The position numbers were made by a program, and so were the translations under genes. Shown piece after piece: positions 1 to 5,315 of a stretch of 6,280 bases of DNA. Within the stretch, counting starts at the first letter, position 1. Every line of letters starts with the position of its first letter. This DNA is from Planctomycetaceae bacterium (lineage in GTDB: Bacteria > Planctomycetota > Planctomycetia > Planctomycetales > Planctomycetaceae): assembly GCA_020426065.1 (NCBI GenBank), contig JAGQQT010000246.1, positions 1-6,280 of the forward strand, read 5' to 3'. The notes under the pieces were generated by a model. The model made no database searches. It was not told where the DNA came from and was given only the letters and a program-made list of their open reading frames with translations.

Positions 1-128
1 GCCAGTGCCGTGTCATCGATAACTGTTGCAAGAGTGACGGAGTTATGAGCAGAGTGGATGATGGCGCGCAGAAACTGTTGAGCTTCCCGAGCGTAAGCGG
101 ATCCATCGGACGCGACGAGGATGTTCAT
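1..128 (-). CDS. Universal stress protein (UspA family), N-terminal fragment
   Basis: The reverse strand reads from an ATG at 128 into MNILVASDGSAYAREAQQF and stays open to the left edge, giving 42 codons. The start is typical of the Usp domain: a first beta strand (ILVA), then Asp8-Gly-Ser, then a helix with spaced alanines, then a second strand (residues about 33-38, SVTLAT). In ATP-binding members of this family the Asp after the first strand contacts the adenine nucleotide. These are cytoplasmic proteins linked to stress survival, but what this copy does cannot be read from the fragment. An AGGGA ribosome binding site sits 5 bases before the ATG. The gene lies 197 bases downstream of the sugar transferase on the same strand, far enough to have its own promoter. 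The C-terminal part with the usual nucleotide-binding glycines is outside the window, so single versus tandem domain is unknown. Confidence 0.85.
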   Translation of the reverse strand, partial: MNILVASDGSAYAREAQQFLRAIIHSAHNSVTLATVIDDTAL

Positions 129-133
129 GCGAT

Positions 134-138
134 TCCCT
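134..138 (-). promoter_or_regulatory. Ribosome binding site of the universal stress protein gene
   Basis: AGGGA on the minus strand lies 5 bases before the ATG at 128, a normal Shine-Dalgarno distance. It supports this ATG as the start. Confidence 0.6.
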
Positions 139-198
139 GTTTTACACGAAAATGATCGCTCATGGAGTGATTCCCGTCATCACAGGAGATCCTCTCAG

Positions 199-227
199 AG
201 CAAATTCACATTCCTGTAGCATGTCAA
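199..227 (-). promoter_or_regulatory. Candidate sigma70-like promoter for the universal stress protein gene
   Basis: The minus strand carries a perfect -35 hexamer TTGACA (227-222), a 17-base spacer, and a poor -10, TTTGCT (204-199, three of six matches). The predicted start of transcription would be about 65 bases before the ATG. The gap between the two minus-strand genes makes a separate promoter plausible, but the weak -10 means this could be chance. A small inverted repeat, GTGAT/ATCAC with a 7-base loop (167-183), lies in the putative leader. Confidence 0.22.
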
Positions 228-325
228 TTCCGGGAAAGGTCTGCAATCGTGTTGATGCAACCAGTTCCAGAGAACAGACATATTCGACCCGACTCAGGCA
301 ACAGGGAGCCAAAGTCAGTTCAATT

Positions 326-1216
326 TCAGAGCGCGCCGCTCCCGGTGAGCACAACACGGATGGTGCGGAACAGGATTTTGAGATCGTTCCACAGGCAGCA
401 GTTCTGCAGATACATCAGATCGTAGCTGACTTTTCTGCGGAAACTCTCGATGTTGTTATCGTAGCCGTTTTCAATCTGTGCCAGGCCGGTCAGACCCGGT
501 TTCAGGCCGAGACGCTGAATGTAGTCCGGGATTTCATCCGTCAACTTCTTGATGAACTCAGGGCGTTCGGGACGAGGCCCGACCATCGACATTTCTCCTC
601 GCAGCACATTCCAGAGCTGAGGCAGTTCATCGAGCCGGGTTTTTCGCATAAACCGTCCAATCGGCGTGACGCGGGGATCGTTCTTCTGGGCGAACTGGGC
701 TCCGTTCTTCTCGGCATCACAGCGCATGGTGCGGAATTTATAGAGTGTGAATTCGCGTCCATATTTCTGCTGAGAGCGCCGGTCGTTGCTGGGATTCCGC
801 CGCTCCTGAAGACTTTCGGGAGGACCTTCGCTGCGTTGGCGACGATCTGGACGCTTCTTCCTCTGGTTGAGTCCCACGCGAGTCTGTGAAAAGATGATTG
901 GTCCCGGTGAAGTCAGCCGGACCGCCAAAGCTGTCAGCAGCATTACGGGGGAAAGCAGAATCAGCAATGTAAGAGCGAGGACGATGTCTCCTAACCGCTT
1001 GAAGAAGCGAGTGGACAGGGAGAGGCAATGAATGTTTTCCCGGGGAAGTTCCAGGTGCAACTGGCTGATCCACCTGGCTTCCGTAGTGGTCAGGTCAACC
1101 TGGGTATCTAGCTCATGTGAATAGGCGAGCACATCCGCGAGCGGGGAATCCGCACGAAAGACAGGAACAATTTTATCGCCGGGATAGCCGGAGTTGACTG
1201 TAGGAGCAGTGCTCAT
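326..1216 (-). CDS. Polyprenyl-phosphate sugar-phosphate transferase (monotopic bacterial sugar transferase)
   Basis: The 296-residue protein matches the bacterial sugar transferase family (WcaJ/WbaP/PglC type). These enzymes move a sugar phosphate from a UDP-sugar to undecaprenyl phosphate at the inner face of the membrane, starting exopolysaccharide, O-antigen or glycoprotein glycan synthesis. Visible signatures: a hydrophobic re-entrant helix (about 77-100) followed by TSPGPIIFSQTRVG, then YKFRTM (159-164), then TRLDELPQLWN with the presumed catalytic Asp196-Glu197 pair, then SMVGPRPERPEF (210-221), then KPGLTGLAQI (239-248). Residues 1-70 are hydrophilic and replace the four-helix N-terminal region of long WcaJ/WbaP enzymes, so this is a short form. 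An insert of about 35 residues (about 118-152), rich in Arg, Gln and Ser, separates RVGLN from the KFRTM motif. ATG at 1216 is preferred over an in-frame TTG at 1252 because purine-rich AGAGAG directly precedes it. Which sugar is transferred cannot be read from the sequence. Confidence 0.93.
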   Translation of the reverse strand: MSTAPTVNSGYPGDKIVPVFRADSPLADVLAYSHELDTQVDLTTTEARWISQLHLELPRENIHCLSLSTRFFKRLGDIVLALTLLILLSPVMLLTALAVRLTSPGPIIFSQTRVGLNQRKKRPDRRQRSEGPPESLQERRNPSNDRRSQQKYGREFTLYKFRTMRCDAEKNGAQFAQKNDPRVTPIGRFMRKTRLDELPQLWNVLRGEMSMVGPRPERPEFIKKLTDEIPDYIQRLGLKPGLTGLAQIENGYDNNIESFRRKVSYDLMYLQNCCLWNDLKILFRTIRVVLTGSGAL

Positions 1217-1239
1217 GATCTCTCTTTGTTCCTCTCTCC
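1217..1239 (-). promoter_or_regulatory. Purine-rich ribosome binding region of the sugar transferase
   Basis: On the minus strand GGAGAGAGG (1239-1231) and AGAGAG (1225-1220) precede the ATG at 1216. The second lies only 3 bases away and the first 14, so neither is ideal alone, but together they favour this ATG over the TTG at 1252. That TTG falls inside a short inverted repeat (GAGCA-AAA-TGCTC, 1247-1259). Confidence 0.45.
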
Positions 1240-1396
1240 ACTGGATGAGCAAAATGCTCTCAGGCCCTGGACAAGACGTGCTCAGCGTTGAGTGTAGTTA
1301 CTCTAAACCTGATGGTCTGTCCAATTCCAACTTCATTTGGAGTTTCTTTCTGACGGATTTGCTCTGGTTCAAAATCTGCGGTTTGTAGGGGTTGTA

Positions 1397-1416
1397 ACAT
1401 TCATGATGATGAATGT
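1397..1416. repeat. Perfect inverted repeat between the two minus-strand genes
   Basis: ACATTCAT and ATGAATGT form perfect 8-base arms around a 4-base centre. The site is 35 bases beyond the stop of the membrane protein gene and about 180 bases before the sugar transferase start. It is AT-rich with no run of T on either side, so it does not look like a standard intrinsic terminator. It could be an operator for the sugar transferase or a weak RNA hairpin. I see no convincing promoter pair in the rest of this 234-base gap (1217-1450). Confidence 0.45.
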
Positions 1417-1450
1417 GTTGTGAATTCTTCGATTCAAAATGGTTCTGAAA

Positions 1451-3307
1451 TCAACGGTCATCCGTCATCGCAAGTGGTGAAAACTCGGGGTTGAGCGGCG
1501 CTGCCGTACCAGAAACACGGTGTACTACATATTGACCACTGCGGAAGACCACAGGATGCTGATAGGGAAATTCTCCCCGATGCTCCTCCGGAAAGGTTGG
1601 AGGGAGAGCGTGCGGAGTTTGGGGATCGACTTCCCGCGAATCTTCAAGAGTCATGCCGTTTTCCAGCAGGCTGCTGAGAATGTATCTGTGCCCGGACTGA
1701 TCCAGACTGGTCACGATTTCCGGTTGATGTTCCCGGAAGACGCGCGTTAGCACATCCAGATAGACAAATCGACTGGAAGGTTTCAGTTGCAGGGCAGCGT
1801 AGGCGTGAACCAGGTACACGTTATGCACAGTCAGCTCGCCATCTTTCAGGTTCTGTCTGCGGAGGAATTCCAGGGCTGGTTCCAGTTCGACCCAGTGTGG
1901 GAGTGGAAAATGCTGCAGGGCTGTTTTGATTTCCGGCGTACTTCCCTGCTGCAGGCAGTCAGCCCAGTGCTGCACTCGAGAAATCCGAGTAGCCGGACTG
2001 AAGAAAACACAAACCAGAATTGTCAGTGAAGCCAGCACAAAACCACAGGGTGTGGCATGAAATCGGGCCTCTATGGAAACCGACTGCACCTGCTCCAGTT
2101 GGACCAGGAACTTTTGACAGCCATAAACAGTTAATGTGATTGCCAGCATCAGTTCCGGAACGTGGATGTAATCGAACAGATGCTGGAAATAGAACGTCTG
2201 AAACAGCCAGCCAAGATAGACTGCCGAGAGCATCCGCTCCTGCAGGAATTGGGGACGATCAGTACGTTGATTGTTCCACAGGAACCAGCAGGCCAGCGGA
2301 ATTGCGGTCAGATGAGCCAGGCTGAACGGGTAGTAGCGCAGCTGTTGACGGAATAACCGGTCCCACGTCCAGCGCTCCCGACCAACTTCGAAATAGGTCG
2401 GATTCCATTCAATCGCCATTTCCCAGAAGTGGGCCCAGGTTCCGGAAGCAATCAGCCAGGAGATTCCGGCAGAGCCGATCAGAAGTCCACCGACCAGAAT
2501 CCCACTCAGATCCTGAAGATGAGATTTGGTTTTCGTTCCACGCTGCCAGCCGACCGCCATGGCTGCCAGGGCAGGGAAGGCAATAAACGGTTTGATCCAG
2601 AAGCCACAGGCCCAGACAATACCTTCCAGCACTCCCCAGGCAAACAGGGTATTTGCGGAGCAGGACTGCTGTTCGATGCGATTTATTTGATGCCAGCGCA
2701 GATAAAGTGCGATCAGCGCGGGCAGGAATAACCAGGTATCGCGCTGACAGTGACACCATTCAGATGTCCCGGCATAAAACCAGAACACAAACAGGGCTGT
2801 CAGCCATTGCTGATTTCTACTGCCAGCAAACCAGCGGCTCAGCAGAAACGTGATTCCCAGGACTACTGCCAGGTCAACTCCCTTGAGAGCATACTCTGAC
2901 CAGCCAAACATTCCCCGGATGGCCAGATGCAACCAGACAATTCCCGGCAGGTTCGGTTCCACAATATCCCGATACAGCACTCCACCGGACAGCACAGTTT
3001 TTGCCTGCAGGTCATACAAAGCGGGATCTGCAGTCAACGGCATGCACATCAGCAACGGCGCACTCACCAGCAGGAGAGCGGCAAACAGCATTCCGGGAAC
3101 GAGTCCGGTTCGATGAATGAAGGAAGAATTTGTCACGGCAAACAGTTGTGTCATCAGTTCATGAAATGGATTGGTCAACACTGAACCATAGCTTGCTGTT
3201 TGCACACTGGCGTTGCGAAATGTCCACATCCTCAGTGAGGGACGCGAACAGTTTCCGTCAGAGATTTCTTCCCGGAGAATCGTTGTAACCGGTCCAGCTC
3301 TTTTCAT
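1451..3307 (-). CDS. Multi-pass membrane protein, probable GT-C (GT39/PMT-like) glycosyltransferase
   Basis: From the ATG at 3307 this is 618 residues with about ten hydrophobic segments (roughly 69-89, 144-160, 167-181, 191-204, 221-237, 238-254, 265-287, 325-345, 382-398, 419-437). A soluble C-terminal region of about 180 residues follows. After the first helix comes an acidic loop, TADPALYDLQAKTVLSGG, then YRDIVEPNLPG (Asp94, Asp99, Asp114). This resembles the first extracytoplasmic loop of PMT/ArnT-like GT-C enzymes, which take sugars from polyprenyl-phosphate donors on the outer side of the membrane. The assignment rests on topology and this loop, so a membrane protein of unknown role remains possible. 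The start is uncertain. The chosen ATG has AAGGTG 3 bases upstream. The frame is also open to an ATG at 3397 (648 residues, GGGGAG 10 bases upstream). An ATG at 3154 (567 residues) lies closest to the first helix but lacks a ribosome binding site. The neighbouring lipid-linked sugar enzymes support a glycan role. Confidence 0.75.
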   Translation of the reverse strand: MKRAGPVTTILREEISDGNCSRPSLRMWTFRNASVQTASYGSVLTNPFHELMTQLFAVTNSSFIHRTGLVPGMLFAALLLVSAPLLMCMPLTADPALYDLQAKTVLSGGVLYRDIVEPNLPGIVWLHLAIRGMFGWSEYALKGVDLAVVLGITFLLSRWFAGSRNQQWLTALFVFWFYAGTSEWCHCQRDTWLFLPALIALYLRWHQINRIEQQSCSANTLFAWGVLEGIVWACGFWIKPFIAFPALAAMAVGWQRGTKTKSHLQDLSGILVGGLLIGSAGISWLIASGTWAHFWEMAIEWNPTYFEVGRERWTWDRLFRQQLRYYPFSLAHLTAIPLACWFLWNNQRTDRPQFLQERMLSAVYLGWLFQTFYFQHLFDYIHVPELMLAITLTVYGCQKFLVQLEQVQSVSIEARFHATPCGFVLASLTILVCVFFSPATRISRVQHWADCLQQGSTPEIKTALQHFPLPHWVELEPALEFLRRQNLKDGELTVHNVYLVHAYAALQLKPSSRFVYLDVLTRVFREHQPEIVTSLDQSGHRYILSSLLENGMTLEDSREVDPQTPHALPPTFPEEHRGEFPYQHPVVFRSGQYVVHRVSGTAAPLNPEFSPLAMTDDR

Positions 3308-3310
3308 TCG

Positions 3311-3316
3311 CACCTT
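3311..3316 (-). promoter_or_regulatory. Ribosome binding site supporting the start at 3307
   Basis: AAGGTG on the minus strand, 3 bases before the ATG at 3307, fits the AGGTG part of the anti-Shine-Dalgarno complement. It is the best placed of the candidate sites for the membrane protein and is the reason this start was chosen. Confidence 0.4.
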
Positions 3317-3398
3317 GTCTGTCCGGCATCTTCCCTCAAACGGAGGAATCCCATGCCTGAGGTGGATTTGTAGGGTAAAGCTGAAATGACGTTGCATT

Positions 3399-3426
3399 TT
3401 GGCAACACTCCCCGCAGCCGTATCAT
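3399..3426 (+). promoter_or_regulatory. Sigma70-like promoter for the methyltransferase-glycosyltransferase operon
   Basis: TTGGCA (3399-3404, five of six matches to TTGACA), a 16-base spacer, and TATCAT (3421-3426, five of six matches to TATAAT) lie directly before the methyltransferase. The expected transcription start is near 3433, leaving a leader of only about 9 bases before the ATG at 3442. The -35 overlaps a small inverted repeat, GTTGC/GCAAC (3391-3406). If the divergent membrane protein began at its longest start (3397), its first codons would abut this promoter. Confidence 0.5.
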
Positions 3427-3427
3427 T

Positions 3428-3432
3428 GAGGA
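3428..3432 (+). promoter_or_regulatory. Ribosome binding site deciding the methyltransferase start
   Basis: GAGGA lies 9 bases before the ATG at 3442 and directly abuts the in-frame TTG at 3433, so the ATG is favoured. If transcription starts near 3433 as the promoter predicts, this site would not be in the mRNA. One of the two assignments may therefore be wrong, or a second promoter lies further upstream. Confidence 0.45.
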
Positions 3433-3441
3433 TTGGCTTTC

Positions 3442-4221
3442 ATGGATGTCGCACATCTGGATCAGCTTTCAGAACTCGAACAGACTTACTGGTGGCATGT
3501 CGCCAAACGCCAGCTCGTCATGGACTGGCTGCAGGAATTCGCTCCTGCACCGGGGAAGCTGGTGGAAGGGGGAATCGGTTCGGCCGGAAATCTGCTGACC
3601 TTTCAGAACCTCGGTTATGAAGTCTCCGGCCTGGATATCATGCCGGAAGCCGTGGAATATGGCCGGAAGCAGGGACTGCAGGATGTCCATGTGCACGACC
3701 TGGAACAACCCTGGCCATTCGAGGATGCCTCACTCGACGTGGTTGTCCTGCTGGATGTGATTGAACATGTCTCACAGCCAGTGCAGGTTTTGCAGCACGC
3801 TCATCGCTTGTTGAAGCCCTCGGGCAAACTGATCCTGACCGTACCCGCCTATCAGTGGTTATTCAGCGACTGGGATGATGCCCTGGGGCATTATCGACGT
3901 TACACATCCCGCAGGTTACAGCAGCAGACAACAGCCGCAGGATTCCAGACCTGCACGCTGACTCACTGGAACTCGTTCACACTCCCCGCTGCTATTGGTT
4001 TGCGGGGCTGGCAGAAACTGCGACCTAATCGACGCCCGGCCGAGTTTCCCGAAGTCAGTCCGATGGTCAATCAGATTCTGCTCGGCTGTGCGGCCTTTGA
4101 GCGACAATGGAATCGGGTGATGCCCGTTCCTTGCGGCCTTTCAGTCGCTGGTGTTTTTGAAAAAGCTCCTGAAGCCATGCACAATCCCCTGCACCAGTCC
4201 TTTGTTGGGGAGGGGAACTGA
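3442..4221 (+). CDS. Class I SAM-dependent methyltransferase
   Basis: The 259-residue protein has a Rossmann-type SAM-binding fold. Residues 14-25 (QTYWWHVAKRQL) match the aromatic HWW-x-x-x-RR lead-in of a methyltransferase subgroup often found beside glycosyltransferases. Motif I is VEGGIGSAGN (41-50), with acidic Glu42 and glycines 44 and 46, but Ala replaces the usual third glycine. Asp65 in GLDIMPEAVEYG is placed to bind the SAM ribose. DASLDVVVLLDVIEHV (95-110) is the motif around strands 4-5, and LKPSGKLILTVP (124-135) follows. GHYRRYT (149-155) then leads to a helix ending AAGF, common in this subgroup. There is no signal peptide or clear membrane helix, so it should be cytoplasmic. 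The substrate is unknown; a sugar or lipid-linked glycan is suggested only by the co-transcribed glycosyltransferase, which starts on this gene's stop codon. The start is ATG at 3442 rather than the in-frame TTG at 3433. Confidence 0.9.
   Translation: MDVAHLDQLSELEQTYWWHVAKRQLVMDWLQEFAPAPGKLVEGGIGSAGNLLTFQNLGYEVSGLDIMPEAVEYGRKQGLQDVHVHDLEQPWPFEDASLDVVVLLDVIEHVSQPVQVLQHAHRLLKPSGKLILTVPAYQWLFSDWDDALGHYRRYTSRRLQQQTTAAGFQTCTLTHWNSFTLPAAIGLRGWQKLRPNRRPAEFPEVSPMVNQILLGCAAFERQWNRVMPVPCGLSVAGVFEKAPEAMHNPLHQSFVGEGN
4207..4215 (+). promoter_or_regulatory. Ribosome binding site of the glycosyltransferase inside the methyltransferase end
   Basis: GGGGAGGGG ends 5 bases before the ATG at 4221, within the last codons of the methyltransferase. 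The stop and start share one base (TGATG). This arrangement favours translational coupling and therefore matched production of the two proteins. Confidence 0.7.
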
Positions 4222-5315
4222 TGACGCTGCCTCTGTCTCGAACCCCCTCCGCTGCACTGATCTCCATCGTGCTCCCCGTTTATAACGAGCTGCAGGTGCT
4301 GGATGAACTTGTGCGGCAGATCACCTCTGTTCTGAGTGGTGAAAACTGGATCTACGAAATCATCTTCGTCAACGATGGCTCTTCCGATGGAAGTGATCGC
4401 AAGCTGGATCAACTGGCTCGGCTGCACTCATCGGTTCGAGTGTTGCATCTGTCCCGCAACTTTGGTCATCAGCCTGCCGTGCAGGCCGGACTGGATGCTG
4501 CCCGCGGCGATGCGGTCATCCTGATGGATGCTGATCTGCAGGATACTCCGCAATCGCTCATCAAGTTTCTGCAGGCATGGCAGAGCGGATACGAGGTGGT
4601 TTATGCCGTCCGCACCAAGCGGAAAGAGGCTGCCTGGAAGCGATTTCTGTTTGATTCGTTTTATCGGGTGCTGAATCATGTTTCTTCGGTTCCGATTCCC
4701 CTCGATGCCGGAAACTTCAGCCTGATTGATCGGCGTGTACTCAATACAATCAACCAGCTTCCGGAAAGAGATCGGTACTTTCCTGGGTTGCGGAGCTGGT
4801 GCGGGTTCCGTCAGATCGGAATCGAAGTCGAAAGGGCGGAACGCTACGACAATCAACCCCGTGTTTCATTGCGAGGACTGTTTCGGCTGGCCAAAACGGC
4901 GGTCTTCTCGTTCTCGAATGTTCCGCTGACCATGTTCTATACAATAGGGGCACTCTCGTTTCTGGTGTGTGCATCGGTTGGTTCGTTTGCACTTTATCAT
5001 AAGGTGATTTCCGGACTGGCGATTCCCGGCTGGGCTTCGACCACAACTGTGGTTTCGCTGTTTGGAGCAATCAATTCGCTCGGGATTGCGATCCTGGGAG
5101 AATACGCCGCTCGCATTTACGATCAGGTCCGGAGTCGGCCAAACTATGTGCTCGATCCCCGGTCTCCTCAAACCAGCGAGCAGTCTTCGCCTGAAGAGTC
5201 GTTTGCCGGGGAGTCGGTTCGCCGCAACGAAGCCATGTTAACCTGGCTGGCCAGAAACTGGGGTCAGGAAGCAGGAGCGGAAAATCCAGCGGAGTCGGTC
5301 AGTTCACCACATTGA
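4221..5315 (+). CDS. Family 2 glycosyltransferase, DPM1/GtrB-like polyprenyl-phosphate sugar synthase
   Basis: The 364-residue protein joins a GT-A catalytic domain to two membrane helices. Enzymes of this type (GtrB, ArnC, dolichol-phosphate mannose synthase relatives) transfer a sugar from a nucleotide donor to polyprenyl phosphate at the cytoplasmic face. Visible motifs: SIVLPVYNE (15-23), FVNDGSSDGS (49-58), LSRNFGHQPAVQAGLDAA (77-94), metal-binding DADLQD (103-108) and DAGNFSLIDRRV (162-173). RDRYFPGLRSWCGF (183-196) follows. Two hydrophobic segments lie at about 234-260 and 273-297, followed by the family's EYAARIYDQVRSRPNYVL (294-311). A Ser/Glu-rich tail of about 50 residues (312-364) follows the usual end. 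The product would suit a GT-C enzyme such as the divergent neighbour. Sugar identity cannot be told. The gene starts on the methyltransferase stop with a strong ribosome binding site, and its last 17 bases overlap the convergent dehydrogenase. Confidence 0.93.
   Translation: MTLPLSRTPSAALISIVLPVYNELQVLDELVRQITSVLSGENWIYEIIFVNDGSSDGSDRKLDQLARLHSSVRVLHLSRNFGHQPAVQAGLDAARGDAVILMDADLQDTPQSLIKFLQAWQSGYEVVYAVRTKRKEAAWKRFLFDSFYRVLNHVSSVPIPLDAGNFSLIDRRVLNTINQLPERDRYFPGLRSWCGFRQIGIEVERAERYDNQPRVSLRGLFRLAKTAVFSFSNVPLTMFYTIGALSFLVCASVGSFALYHKVISGLAIPGWASTTTVVSLFGAINSLGIAILGEYAARIYDQVRSRPNYVLDPRSPQTSEQSSPEESFAGESVRRNEAMLTWLARNWGQEAGAENPAESVSSPH
5299..5315. other. Convergent 3' overlap of glycosyltransferase and dehydrogenase genes
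   Basis: The glycosyltransferase stop (TGA, 5313-5315) lies inside the last codons of the minus-strand dehydrogenase, whose stop is at 5301-5299. The final Ser-Ser-Pro-His codons of one are antisense to the final Val-Val-Asn of the other. There is no room for a terminator between them, so transcripts probably run into each other. Confidence 0.85.

Noticed and set aside
160..357. A 65-codon open frame on the minus strand in the gap between the sugar transferase and the stress protein
   Set aside because: It starts inside the sugar transferase in another frame, shows no recognisable motif, and I saw no good ribosome binding site. A small gene cannot be excluded, but nothing supports it.
152..889. 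A 245-codon open frame on the plus strand opposite the sugar transferase
   Set aside because: Most of it is antisense to a gene with clear family motifs, and its translation shows no recognisable domain.
4428..4856. A 142-codon open frame on the minus strand opposite the glycosyltransferase
   Set aside because: It lies entirely within the conserved GT2 catalytic domain on the other strand and has no motif of its own.
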